A DNA stretch of 64,000 nucleotides, from NCBI GenBank assembly GCA_021324435.1, contig JAJPIZ010000002.1, forward strand, positions 1-64,000, given 5' to 3'. Position numbers and translations under genes: made by a program. The DNA is from Anaerolineae bacterium. GTDB taxonomy: Bacteria; Chloroflexota; Anaerolineae; Anaerolineales; Villigracilaceae. This document shows, piece by piece, positions 42,947 to 51,320 of the stretch. The stretch's first letter is position 1; the number at the start of each line of letters is the position of its first letter. The notes beneath the pieces are model-generated. The model made no database searches. It was not told the origin of the DNA and worked only from the letters and a program-made list of their open reading frames with translations.

Positions 42947-42969
42947 CCCTCTCCCTTAGGGAGAGGGGA
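42947..42969. repeat. Perfect hairpin CCCCTCTCCC / GGGAGAGGGG
   Basis: Ten-base perfect arms and a 3-base loop between the cytochrome b561 fusion gene and the YeeE/YedE gene, partly overlapping the latter's ribosome binding region. Similar words are common small repeats. Confidence 0.6.
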
Positions 42970-42999
42970 AAGGGGCGAGGGCTATTCTCTAATCGCTAC

Positions 43000-45759
43000 T
43001 CACTTCTTGCTTTTCCTTACTTCTTTCTTATCATGCACTTCCACTTCTTCATAACCGGTGACCATACCGCGTATCGCTTCGAGCGGAGTCGCGCCGGTGG
43101 TGGTCAGATACACATGGCCGATGATGAAGGCCGCGAAGACCCAGGCAATTAATGTGTGGAACGGTGCAAGAAGAGGCAAGCCGCCAAGAGCGTTTGCAAC
43201 CTGCGGCCACTTTTGCACACCCCACATCAAAAGTCCGGTCAGCATTTGAAGCGGCAGAAGCACGTTCAAGATTCCGAAATAGGTCATTTGCTGAAGCGGG
43301 TTCATTCGGTTATTGGGCGCTTTCGCGAACGGATGCTCTTCGCCTTTGAAGATTCCTTGAATGTAGTATTTGCTTTGCTCAATCGCGTCGTCGAAGAAAC
43401 CGTACGGACGAGGGATGAACTCGCGGATTTTTCCCGTGGTCAAGTGATAGAACAGCGACAGCGCGGCGTTGAGCACAAGCAATGCCGCCATCACGTTGTG
43501 GATTGTGACCATGTAGCGGAATGAAAAGATGCCGAACATATCTGGCCGATGGATGATCAGGCCTGTGAGTAGCAGGATGACGATCGCGATGGTCTGAAGC
43601 CAATGCCAGAAGCGACGATATGCCTCATACATATACACGCGCTCGGTTCTTTTCTGGACGCTTCGGCCTTGCTCGGCGCGGGCTTTAGCCTGCTTGCGCG
43701 CTGACAAATATCTGAGCGTCCCATGGCCGCCGACTCCCAGCACCACGGCAACGAAGAACAGCGCGCCGAACCAGTCAATCCATGGCACGCGGCTGTTGCC
43801 GAAGACATAGAGTTTGTCATTGGCAGGCGCGGCCTTGTAATACAGCGCGCCATCGGCGCCTTTGTAAATTTCGCCGCTCGAAACCACGTTATTGTCTTTC
43901 GCAAACTCAGGCATGACGCCATTCGGCGCGTAGTCTGCGAGTTTGACGGGCTGATTCAAACGCGAGTCGTTGCTATGGCAGGTCGCGCAATTGCTAATGG
44001 CATGATCGCCATCGGCGACATCGTGATTCAAACTATAAGGTTGAACCATTCCCTCGATGCGTGGATTCTTAAGTCCCAACGCGGCGAGTTGATCGGCAAC
44101 GACTTGTTGTTTTGCGTCGCTGTCAATCTTGAGTTCGTTGGCTTCGAGAGCGCCGTTGTTGTTCGAGTCGAAAGCGGAGAGGATGTCGGCTTTGTATTTG
44201 CCGTTTTGGAGGTAAGCCGCTTCCAGGTCCACGAGACGAACCGGACGTGTTCCGTTTACATCGTCATAAACCCAGTAATAGGTCGTGATCAGGTTGTACG
44301 GCGCGAGCAAATGACTGCCGTCTGTATTGGTGCGATCAAGTACGGCGGGTTCAAAGCCCGTTACGAGTGAATTGATCGAATTAGAATCGCCGTTCACACC
44401 TTTACAGACTTTAACTGGCTCGCCGTTCGTTGTAATGACCGTCCAATCATAGGATTGAATCGCGGGCGCGTAGGTCTGTGGGATGTGGCAGGTCTCGCAG
44501 GCCACATTCTTCATGTGTGTGTCAATGTACGGAAGCCAATCTGCATGCGCCTTTTGCGCGTCATGGCAGGAGTCACAGCGGCGCATCGTGCCCTTGAGTT
44601 GCGGCGCGACGTTGTATTGCGCGCTCTGTCCGCGTGCAAAATTGTGATCAGGATTTTTGAGATAATCGCCGATGTCGAGCCGCCGCGGATCGAAGACGAT
44701 ATTCGATGGGCGATTGGTTGCGTTTTCTTGGTAATAAGCCGGGTTGTTGATGGAGTAATGGCAATCGGTGCATTTGAGTCCGCGCTCGGCATGAATATCC
44801 CAGGCGCGATTGAGCGTGGATTTATTCGCAAGATTCATGCCCGAGTCGCTGATCTTCTGTGATGAAATTACCTGTCCAGTTGTAGCAGTTTGCGGATTAT
44901 CGAGTGAGCATCCTGTCAGTGTCAGTGGCGACTTGTCGGTATGAACTGCGCCATGACACTGCGCGCAGTTGGAATTGGTTGGGTCTTGAATGGCAACGAA
45001 ATCACTTTTCAGTTCGCCGTCTGTATCAAACGCTTCGGGTCTGTAATAATATCCGTTCATGCCAAGCGTCGAACGTTCGACGATGCCGGTGTTGATCAGC
45101 GTGGCGGTGCTGGCCCAATTAAACTCGCCGCGTTGAATCGCCGCGATGCGCGCCTCGTTGTTCGGTTGTGTGAGATGGCAGATGAAGCAGTCCATTTCCA
45201 TCGTGCCCGATTGAGACCAATCCCACGGAGTGGCTTGTCCGTTTTTGAGAATGGACGATTCGGGATTGCTGGCGTTCGGCGCGATGGAGACCAGCGGCGT
45301 TCCTTCGCGGGATGTTGTGGCGGGTCCGCCTCCGACGAGGCGACTGCCATTGAGCATGATCCACTCCGCAGTCGAGAGATCGAGGCGGCTGTCGCCTTTT
45401 TCTGAAAGATAACGATAGGTGAGCGGATCCCACTGACCGAAGAGACCGTTGCTCGAATTCATTGAGTCGGCAACGGGCTGATAAGCGGAAAGCCCGAGAT
45501 CAGAATGGAACGCGTGGCTGGCAATGAAATCTGTGTCGTGACATTGACCGCAAGTCTTCATCGTGGAGACGGCGTTGCCGCTGGCAAGGACGTTCTCGCC
45601 ATTCGCGTCCAGCAACGCAAAGGTGGGATGAATCGGAGAAACCTGCGAGGCCGGCTCGGCTTTACTCTGCGCAAGTACGCTTTGAATCCCAACCAGCGCG
45701 ATCAACAAAACGCCTGCCAGCACGAGAATGAGTTTTGTGTTGGGTTTGATGTTTTGCAT
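43000..45759 (-). CDS. Seven-heme cytochrome c fused to a cytochrome b561 membrane domain
   Basis: A 919-residue protein. N-terminal signal/anchor (about 10-30), then a large extracytoplasmic part with seven CxxCH heme c sites (Cys70, 191, 265, 330, 395, 421, 591). Between the sixth and seventh is a canonical EF-hand calcium loop at 531-542 (D-x-N-x-N-G-x-L-x-x-x-E). A helix at 663-680 is followed by a basic loop and a four-helix cytochrome b561-like domain (about 715-900) with heme b histidines around 719, 754, 868 and 882. Such a fusion can oxidise quinol in the membrane and pass electrons through the heme chain to a partner, here most likely the octaheme cytochrome encoded 9 bases upstream. 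The Lys-rich C-terminus is cytoplasmic. Confidence 0.88.
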   Translation of the reverse strand: MQNIKPNTKLILVLAGVLLIALVGIQSVLAQSKAEPASQVSPIHPTFALLDANGENVLASGNAVSTMKTCGQCHDTDFIASHAFHSDLGLSAYQPVADSMNSSNGLFGQWDPLTYRYLSEKGDSRLDLSTAEWIMLNGSRLVGGGPATTSREGTPLVSIAPNASNPESSILKNGQATPWDWSQSGTMEMDCFICHLTQPNNEARIAAIQRGEFNWASTATLINTGIVERSTLGMNGYYYRPEAFDTDGELKSDFVAIQDPTNSNCAQCHGAVHTDKSPLTLTGCSLDNPQTATTGQVISSQKISDSGMNLANKSTLNRAWDIHAERGLKCTDCHYSINNPAYYQENATNRPSNIVFDPRRLDIGDYLKNPDHNFARGQSAQYNVAPQLKGTMRRCDSCHDAQKAHADWLPYIDTHMKNVACETCHIPQTYAPAIQSYDWTVITTNGEPVKVCKGVNGDSNSINSLVTGFEPAVLDRTNTDGSHLLAPYNLITTYYWVYDDVNGTRPVRLVDLEAAYLQNGKYKADILSAFDSNNNGALEANELKIDSDAKQQVVADQLAALGLKNPRIEGMVQPYSLNHDVADGDHAISNCATCHSNDSRLNQPVKLADYAPNGVMPEFAKDNNVVSSGEIYKGADGALYYKAAPANDKLYVFGNSRVPWIDWFGALFFVAVVLGVGGHGTLRYLSARKQAKARAEQGRSVQKRTERVYMYEAYRRFWHWLQTIAIVILLLTGLIIHRPDMFGIFSFRYMVTIHNVMAALLVLNAALSLFYHLTTGKIREFIPRPYGFFDDAIEQSKYYIQGIFKGEEHPFAKAPNNRMNPLQQMTYFGILNVLLPLQMLTGLLMWGVQKWPQVANALGGLPLLAPFHTLIAWVFAAFIIGHVYLTTTGATPLEAIRGMVTGYEEVEVHDKKEVRKSKK

Positions 45760-45768
45760 GGCATCATC

Positions 45769-47211
45769 CTATTTCTGCTGGAAGCGTCCGCCCCAGATCA
45801 TTGGGTCGCCGGGATAACCGAGAGCTTTCCAGTCGAGTCGTCCGCTTTCGCTGTGGCAGTCATTACATTGCAAAGCATTGGCCGAAGGCTGAACCATATG
45901 TGTGGTCGGCCAATACATCCATGTTTCGGTGAAACCATATTGGCCGCTGTAATTCAGGCCCGCGTCCTGCGCGCCAAGTTGAAGGGCAGAGGCCCAATCG
46001 AAGGTTGTCCAAAAACCGCCTTTGCCAGCGGTGCGCGGCTGAAGCAGAATGTTGTTGACTGTGTCATATGGCTGTTTAGCCATGTGCAGTTTGAACGGCA
46101 TAATCTTTGCGGTTGGGTCGTTGATGTCGCCCGCGGGCTGGTCAATGACTACCGGCTTGCTTGGGTCAATCTTATCGCCCAATAGATAGCGATAGGAAAG
46201 ATTTCCGTTCGACCACATATAAGTCGGGATGTAATTCTTTTCGTAGATGAAGGAACCTTTGATCTTTAAGTATGTGAAGTGATCGTCTGTGCGGCCAGGT
46301 TGTCCCGCGGTTGACCAATCCCACACGACCTTGGTTGGGTCTTGTAAGGCCATGGCCGGAATATGGCAGGTCTGACAGGCAACCGACTTTGTATGGAAGT
46401 TCAGGCGGTCGTCTGTGTGTGGCGTTTGTGAATGGCAATTCGTGCATTGCACCTGTTCTGCGGGATCAATCTGATAGTTGTCTGCAACCATCTTGCCGAG
46501 GATTTGATGATCTTTGGTCTGATGGCAATCCGTGCATTGAAAATTCAACTTGCCCATGTGAATATCAATATCTTCGGAGGGGAAGTAGAGACTTTCATCC
46601 AGATCGCCGTGCTTGACGCCGTTACCGCCGCCGCCGTCAAAATGACAACGTCCACAATTTTGGCGCGTCGGCGCGCCGACCGATTTGGCGGCCGCGACCA
46701 AATCAACTCCGTCAGCAGGCAAGCCGTTCGCGCCTTTGCTGTACGAGGCTGTGTTCGCGTGGCAAACGAGGCAATCTACATTCAATGGATTATTGAAATC
46801 ATAGTTTGCATCCGACCAGCCGTAGCCTGCATGGCAGGTGGTGCATTTGACCCAGTTGCCTTGAATGCCGATGCAGAAGTTGTTAATTTGATTCTTTTTG
46901 CCAATCGTGACTGGCTGATCACGCCCTGGGGCGATCTCAGGTTTGGACTCCCAGGTGAAGTGCGTGGTGTGCATCACCTGATTGGCTGCATCGGGGTGAC
47001 AGGTGATACATTCCTTCGTCACATCCTGCGGTGTAGCGAACGGACCTTTGACAATATCTGTGTGATCCACGTGGACGGTTTTGTCGGGCACGTGCGCCCA
47101 CGGGTCGTCAACAGCCTTTGTGATCTTGGGCCAGAAGTAGGCCGTCGGTGCCGCGATCACTAGAATGATGCCGAGCAGTCCGAGGGTCCAAAAGGGTTTC
47201 GGTTTGTTCAT
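45769..47211 (-). CDS. Octaheme c-type cytochrome, tetrathionate reductase (OTR) family
   Basis: A 480-residue protein with an N-terminal membrane anchor (about 8-28) and eight CxxCH sites (near residues 68, 123, 147, 186, 226, 256, 279, 449). The first segment 'GPFATPQDVTKECITCHPDAANQVMHTTH' (in pieces), 'INNFCIGIQGNW', 'CTTCHAGYGW' and 'DCLVCHANTASYSKG' closely follow the Shewanella octaheme tetrathionate reductase, whose active-site heme has a lysine ligand; a lysine just after the third heme site here is a candidate. That family reduces tetrathionate, and also nitrite and hydroxylamine in vitro. GGAG lies 7 bases before the ATG at 47211. It follows the arsR-type gene by 22 bases. Confidence 0.9.
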   Translation of the reverse strand: MNKPKPFWTLGLLGIILVIAAPTAYFWPKITKAVDDPWAHVPDKTVHVDHTDIVKGPFATPQDVTKECITCHPDAANQVMHTTHFTWESKPEIAPGRDQPVTIGKKNQINNFCIGIQGNWVKCTTCHAGYGWSDANYDFNNPLNVDCLVCHANTASYSKGANGLPADGVDLVAAAKSVGAPTRQNCGRCHFDGGGGNGVKHGDLDESLYFPSEDIDIHMGKLNFQCTDCHQTKDHQILGKMVADNYQIDPAEQVQCTNCHSQTPHTDDRLNFHTKSVACQTCHIPAMALQDPTKVVWDWSTAGQPGRTDDHFTYLKIKGSFIYEKNYIPTYMWSNGNLSYRYLLGDKIDPSKPVVIDQPAGDINDPTAKIMPFKLHMAKQPYDTVNNILLQPRTAGKGGFWTTFDWASALQLGAQDAGLNYSGQYGFTETWMYWPTTHMVQPSANALQCNDCHSESGRLDWKALGYPGDPMIWGGRFQQK

Positions 47212-47233
47212 CCACATTCTCCTTATCGAAGCT

Positions 47234-47566
47234 TCATTTTTCTTCCATCAAGCCGGCTCGGTGTGCCAGCCGGTCGCGCATCACAGACCGGAGTATGTCG
47301 AGGGCTTGTATGAGGCGAGGGTCAGCGAGGTGGTAGGTGACAGTTGTGCCCTGACGGACGGTGTAGACCAAGTCGCGCTCACGCAAAACTTTGAGATGCC
47401 GTGAGGTAGTGGGCTGGATCACTTGCAATTCGTTGGCCAGTTCCGTTACATTGCGCGGACCTTCAGCAAGCGCGTAAAGGATAAGAAGCCGCGTGGGGTC
47501 TGAGAGCGCAAAACAGAAGTCCGCTTCCAGTTGTGAGATTTCCTGTGCCAAGGCTTGAGTGACCAT
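47234..47566 (-). CDS. ArsR-family transcription regulator
   Basis: A 110-residue winged-helix repressor: 'DFCFALSDPTRLLILYALAEG', 'NVTELANELQVIQPTTSRHLKVLRERDLV' in pieces and the wing 'YTVRQGTTVTYHLAD'. Only one cysteine is present, so neither the classical CxC metal site nor the two-cysteine persulfide switch of SqrR/BigR is complete. The start at 47566 (MVTQALAQ) fits the family; an upstream frame extends into the promoter. It is the first gene of the cytochrome/YeeE operon and probably represses it. Confidence 0.9.
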   Translation of the reverse strand: MVTQALAQEISQLEADFCFALSDPTRLLILYALAEGPRNVTELANELQVIQPTTSRHLKVLRERDLVYTVRQGTTVTYHLADPRLIQALDILRSVMRDRLAHRAGLMEEK

Positions 47567-47579
47567 CTTTAGACCTGCC

Positions 47580-47606
47580 TTTATACGCATAAACGCATAT
47601 ATGCAA
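47580..47606 (-). promoter_or_regulatory. Promoter and palindromic operator of the arsR-cytochrome operon
   Basis: On minus, TATAAA (47585-47580) is preceded by TTGCAT (47606-47601). The perfect palindrome GCATATATGC (47595-47604) overlaps the likely -35, with another GCAT half 8 bases away. Confidence 0.5.
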
Positions 47607-47647
47607 TTGAATAATAATCGTGTGAAGAAAGCCACAATAGTGGCGGC

Positions 47648-47676
47648 TGTCACAATTCGTATGCTATAATGTCACA
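47648..47676 (+). promoter_or_regulatory. Promoter region of the XRE-cupin regulator with direct repeats
   Basis: TATAAT at 47665-47670. TGTCACA occurs at 47648-47654 and again at 47670-47676, exactly 22 bases apart (two helical turns), so a protein could bind both on one DNA face around the -10 box. Confidence 0.5.
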
Positions 47677-47732
47677 TGAATAATGACGCCCGTTGTAATT
47701 GGAGTGAGCGTATCTGAATTACTGGAGGGACT

Positions 47733-48341
47733 ATGGAACTAAAACATGACGCCATGTCGGTGGATGTGGGGGTGCGGTTGAGGGAACTGCGTGAGGCGCG
47801 TAACATTTCCATGCGCGGGCTGGCGACCAAAAGTGGATTGTCCGCGAATGCTCTCAGCATGATCGAGCGCGGCAAAACATCCCCTTCGGTGAGTACACTA
47901 TATAAATTGGCCGATGCTCTTGGTGTGCCGATCACAGAATTCTTCGGGCCGCCTGTCGAAAAAGTCAATGCGATTTTGGTGAAGGCCGACGAACGGACGC
48001 GCGTCCCTTTTGCGCGCGGTGTGTGGGAAGGCCTGGGAGGGGAGAAGTTCGAGGGGCGGGTCGAACCGTTTGTTCTCACGCTGGAGAGCGGAGCGGCCAG
48101 CGGTCCGCATATGATGATTCATAGCGGACATGAATTTGTCTTTTGCCTGCGCGGACAGTTGGAATATCTGGTTGAGAAAAACGTCTACCAGTTGGAGGCA
48201 GGCGATAGTCTGTTGTTCGCTGCTCAACTGAATCATCGTTGGCGGAATCCGGGCAACACTGTCACAAATGCGCTTATTGTTCTTTCCGGCTATTCGGAAG
48301 GCGAACAACCGCACGCCATGCACTGGAAAAAAGGGGAATAA
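47733..48341 (+). CDS. XRE-family regulator with cupin sensor domain
   Basis: A 202-residue protein. Helix-turn-helix at about 10-65 ('VRLRELREARNISMRGLATKSGLSANALSMIERGKTSPS' in pieces), then a cupin domain at about 120-195 ('HSGHEFVFCLRGQLEYLVEKN', 'AGDSLLFAAQLNHRW'). This architecture, as in PuuR, senses a small ligand in the cupin. GGAGGG precedes the ATG. It is divergent from the arsR operon; a strong terminator follows. The target is unknown. Confidence 0.92.
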   Translation: MELKHDAMSVDVGVRLRELREARNISMRGLATKSGLSANALSMIERGKTSPSVSTLYKLADALGVPITEFFGPPVEKVNAILVKADERTRVPFARGVWEGLGGEKFEGRVEPFVLTLESGAASGPHMMIHSGHEFVFCLRGQLEYLVEKNVYQLEAGDSLLFAAQLNHRWRNPGNTVTNALIVLSGYSEGEQPHAMHWKKGE

Positions 48342-48361
48342 AATCACTGGTCTTGGTAAAT

Positions 48362-48395
48362 GAAAAGTCGCCCGTCACATTGACGAGCGACTTTA
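48362..48395. terminator. Terminator between convergent XRE and SufT-like genes
   Basis: AAAGTCGC(C)CGTCA, 4-base loop, TGACG(A)GCGACTTT: a long stem with one mismatch and A/T ends on both sides. Confidence 0.8.
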
Positions 48396-48416
48396 ATTCT
48401 TTTACCGACACAGCCG

Positions 48417-48767
48417 CTAAGTGTACATCCCCCAATCCAGCGCGGATGGATCTTCCATCATGGAGAAATCCCAGACGTCCATGCCCATCTCAATGGTTAC
48501 CGGCATGTTCAATGCCTCGACCGCTTTTTGCTTGGTCATCTCGATCATTGCCGGACCATATGGACAAAATGGCGTGGTCAGGATCATTTTCATGCGCGCC
48601 ATATTGTTTTCGATGGCGAGATCGCGCACCAGCCCAAGCTGAATGATGTTCATCCCGATTTCAGGGTCAACAACCTCGGCGAGTTTGGCGCGCGCAGTTT
48701 CGACCAATTCAGGATGCGTGTCGTGGAGCGTCCAGTGAATTTGATTGACGGTTGGTTCCTCGGCCAT
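48417..48767 (-). CDS. MIP18/SufT-like iron-sulfur assembly factor
   Basis: A 116-residue protein of the MIP18 (DUF59, PaaD/SufT-like) family: 'EVVDPEIGMNIIQLGLVRDL' in pieces near 31-50 and 'TTPFCPYGPAMIEMTK' near 81-96 with the functional Cys. Such factors help mature Fe-S proteins. It lies 20 bases after sufR on the same strand and faces the suf operon across about 2.7 kb, supporting a role in the same pathway. Confidence 0.87.
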   Translation of the reverse strand: MAEEPTVNQIHWTLHDTHPELVETARAKLAEVVDPEIGMNIIQLGLVRDLAIENNMARMKMILTTPFCPYGPAMIEMTKQKAVEALNMPVTIEMGMDVWDFSMMEDPSALDWGMYT

Positions 48768-48787
48768 TTCTAATCCTTTGACTTTTC

Positions 48788-49411
48788 TTAACTGGCGCTA
48801 TGCGCGGGTTGCACAACATAGGTACAATGCGCGCCGCCGTTTAAAACACACTGCACCTTTTCGGCGGGAACGGCCAGCATCTTTGAAATCAGAGTCTGAT
48901 CTACAGTGCAAACTTCAGGATGGTTCACGCCAATTTGATAATACGGGCAGGTGATCTCATGGATTTGGTATTGTTCGCCTTTCTTTTCCCACTCGACCGT
49001 GAAGCCCTCTTCTGCGAGTAGAGATTGGACAAAATCGAGACGCTCTTCCATGCTCAAGCCCTGCATCTGATCTGCGTAATCGCTGGCCAGGTCTTCTGCA
49101 ATCTGGTTGAATAATTTGCTGACGACCGGTGCGGGCATGGTCTCTTTCATTTGAGTTAGCAGGCGAGTGGTCAGGCGCAGATAGCGCGTCGGGAATTTTT
49201 CCATCCCATCCTCGGTCAAGATATAGACGAGGCGCGGGCGCCCAACGCCATGCCGTTCCTCCTCGGCCGCAACCAATCCTTCGACTTGTAAGTTTGTCAA
49301 ATGATGGCGAACCGAGATGGGGTTAATCCCAACCGCCTCCGCCAATTCGTTGATAGTGCGGCGAGGCTGACGGTGCAGTGTCTGTAAAATTCGATCACGC
49401 GTGCTTTTCAT
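48788..49411 (-). CDS. sufR: SufR-type iron-sulfur-dependent repressor
   Basis: A 207-residue regulator. Winged helix at about 1-70 ('TINELAEAVGINPISVRHHLTNLQVEGLV' in pieces, 'RPRLVYILTEDG'). The C-terminal part has four cysteines in 'CPYYQIG', 'EVCTVDQ', 'VQCVLNGGAHCTY', the ligand pattern of SufR, which binds an Fe-S cluster and represses suf genes while clusters are plentiful. Its promoter shares a sequence with the suf promoter at 51335. The start at 49411 fits the family; a longer frame would overlap the promoter. Confidence 0.9.
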   Translation of the reverse strand: MKSTRDRILQTLHRQPRRTINELAEAVGINPISVRHHLTNLQVEGLVAAEEERHGVGRPRLVYILTEDGMEKFPTRYLRLTTRLLTQMKETMPAPVVSKLFNQIAEDLASDYADQMQGLSMEERLDFVQSLLAEEGFTVEWEKKGEQYQIHEITCPYYQIGVNHPEVCTVDQTLISKMLAVPAEKVQCVLNGGAHCTYVVQPAHSAS

Positions 49412-49454
49412 GCAAAACCTTCTTCCCGAGACGGGACAACCTGTAACGTGCGTG

Positions 49455-49500
49455 AGTATACTCGCCCACGTATGACCTGTCAATATTATAGATAATTATC
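49455..49500 (-). promoter_or_regulatory. sufR promoter with putative SufR operator
   Basis: On minus: TTGACA (49483-49478), 17-base spacer, TATACT (49460-49455). Directly upstream of and overlapping the -35 is AATTATCTATAATATTGACA (49497-49478). Fifteen of these 20 bases match the equivalent place in the sufC promoter. Confidence 0.7.
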
Positions 49501-49658
49501 ATAAATATCCTCTCTGCCGAAGCATTTCCTGCTGGATAGCGGGAAGCGCGAGATATTCAAAGGGGCTTCCGGATCAAAGTAACGCTTCCGGCGCGGACCT
49601 TTGAGCGGGCGCGGCAAAGTTGGAAGAAGAATCTCCGAGAATTGTCTCCCGATTCGGC

Positions 49659-49686
49659 TTGAAAAATTTTCCGCCTGTTATACAAT
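49659..49686 (+). promoter_or_regulatory. Promoter of the Asp-box protein gene
   Basis: TTGAAA (49659-49664), 16-base spacer, TACAAT (49681-49686). Confidence 0.6.
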
Positions 49687-49741
49687 AATTTCAATGGGTA
49701 AAGCCAATTATCCATAATTCCAAAGGAAAGATGGAGGAGCT

Positions 49742-51181
49742 ATGCAGTCAGTTCTTCGCACGAATCGTTCGTGGTTCATCTTGCTTGCATCTGTTATCGT
49801 TGCCGCACTGATATTCTTTGGTTTGAATGAGTGGCGGCTTGAGCAGATCGAGCAGGGGTTCGAAGGCAAAGCCAAAGTGCGTGATAGCGGGCAAGTGTCT
49901 CAGGAGGTAATCAACTCCTCGGCGCTGGCGCCCGCTTTTTTGTCCGGTCCCGCCGCGCCCGGAGGCTTCACTCCACAATTGCGTTTAGGTTTTCACGTGG
50001 ACAATGAATGGGAGCCTGCCATCGCGTCCGATCGTTTTGGCCACGTTTATGTTTTGTATCCACAATATGGCGGCGTCCCCGGTTGCCCGACTTGTTACAG
50101 CCCGACCATGATTTTACAAATCAGCAGCGATCATGGTCAGACGTGGGCCTCGCCGACGGTGATCTATCCTGCTGGCTCGACCAGTTATCAGGTCGACGCG
50201 CAGATCGCTGTTGATCCGGTGGATGGTCGCACAGTGTATGCCGCGTGGTTGCAGAACAACAAATCCGACATCCTGGTTGCGAAGTCTACCGATTTCGGCG
50301 CGACGTGGTCGTTTGTTCTCGCGGATCATACGAACGCTGGCACCGACAAACCCATCCTTGCCGTGCGCGGACAGGACGTGTATGTGTCTTACAACCACAG
50401 CCAAACCGCATACGTGACGTATTCGCATGATGGCGGCGCGACCTTTACCGAAGTCAAGATGAATCAAAACGCCAAACTTGGCTGGTCGCTGGGCGGCGGC
50501 GGGACAGTCACGCCGAACGGAAATGTTTATTTCTCATGGGATGGTTATGAAGGCAGTGGCGGCGCAAAAGGAAAGGTGAATCTATACGTCAGCAAATCCA
50601 CAGATGGCGGCTTGACGTGGACAACGACTTTACTGGATGTTTCTTCGTCTCCGCCCGATTGCTCGGCCTTCAATTGCGGATGGGCCTTTCTCGGCGCCGC
50701 GATTGCAATGACCTCTGATTCATCTGGGAATCTCTATGCATTGTGGAACGCAGGCTCAACCGCTAAAGGCCCGGAGCGAATCTACTTTGCCAAGTCCACT
50801 GATGGCGGCGCGACTTGGTCTATGAAACAAGATATGTCCACCGCGCCCGCGGGGACGCACCATGCCTTCCCGGCCATCGCGGCAACTGGCAACGGTGACG
50901 TCCGCATCGCGTGGATGGACGCGCGCGCGGCCAACGGCGGGATGGATCGCTGGAATGTCTATTATCGGCGATCCACCAATGGCGGTGCGACCTGGTCGTC
51001 CGAGGTGGATGTCTCAACGTATGTGAGCGGGTACGGTTACATTTTCACAGATGGTTATCGCTTCCCGTTCGGTGATTACTTCGAGATGGATATTGACGAA
51101 AACGGGACCGCGCATCTTGTGTGGGGCGAGGGAGATAACTACGATTCGCCCGGCTCGATTTGGTATTCGCAAGGGAAGTAA
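49742..51181 (+). CDS. Secreted Asp-box (BNR/sialidase-like) beta-propeller protein
   Basis: A 479-residue protein with an N-terminal membrane anchor or signal (about 10-28). Six Asp-box repeats of the form S-x-D-x-G-x-T-W/F can be read ('SSDHGQTW', 'STDFGATW', 'SHDGGATF', 'STDGGLTW', 'STDGGATW', 'STNGGATW'), giving a six-bladed sialidase-type propeller outside the cell. The arginine triad and nucleophile of true sialidases are not recognisable, so binding or another glycosidase-like role is possible. GGAGG precedes the ATG. Confidence 0.85.
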   Translation: MQSVLRTNRSWFILLASVIVAALIFFGLNEWRLEQIEQGFEGKAKVRDSGQVSQEVINSSALAPAFLSGPAAPGGFTPQLRLGFHVDNEWEPAIASDRFGHVYVLYPQYGGVPGCPTCYSPTMILQISSDHGQTWASPTVIYPAGSTSYQVDAQIAVDPVDGRTVYAAWLQNNKSDILVAKSTDFGATWSFVLADHTNAGTDKPILAVRGQDVYVSYNHSQTAYVTYSHDGGATFTEVKMNQNAKLGWSLGGGGTVTPNGNVYFSWDGYEGSGGAKGKVNLYVSKSTDGGLTWTTTLLDVSSSPPDCSAFNCGWAFLGAAIAMTSDSSGNLYALWNAGSTAKGPERIYFAKSTDGGATWSMKQDMSTAPAGTHHAFPAIAATGNGDVRIAWMDARAANGGMDRWNVYYRRSTNGGATWSSEVDVSTYVSGYGYIFTDGYRFPFGDYFEMDIDENGTAHLVWGEGDNYDSPGSIWYSQGK

Positions 51182-51199
51182 TGTTAGAAAGCTAGAAAG

Positions 51200-51245
51200 A
51201 AAGAGCAACTTGGACTCTTGATGTATAGAGTCCGGGTTGCTCTTT
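51200..51245 (+). terminator. Rho-independent terminator after the Asp-box gene
   Basis: AAAGAGCAAC-TT-GGACTCT, loop, AGAGTCC-GG-GTTGCTCTTT, a long two-part stem ending in T residues. Confidence 0.9.
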
Positions 51246-51320
51246 ATATTCGAAAAACCATCATCGCCAAAACAAGAGGCCGCGGACTTAGTTTTGTGGG
51301 ATCAAGCGAATTTACTAGAA

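Larger units (their letters stand above)
49412..49741. other. Gap between sufR and the Asp-box protein gene
   Basis: 330 bases with no convincing gene. It holds the sufR promoter and operator (49455-49500) on the left and the promoter of the secreted Asp-box protein (49659-49686) on the right. Confidence 0.7.

Noticed and set aside
43723-44370. Open frame of 215 codons on plus opposite the heptaheme cytochrome gene
   Set aside because: Antisense shadow; the minus-strand frame has seven heme motifs in order.
46432-47163. Open frame of 243 codons on plus opposite the octaheme cytochrome gene
   Set aside because: Antisense shadow of a protein with eight heme motifs.
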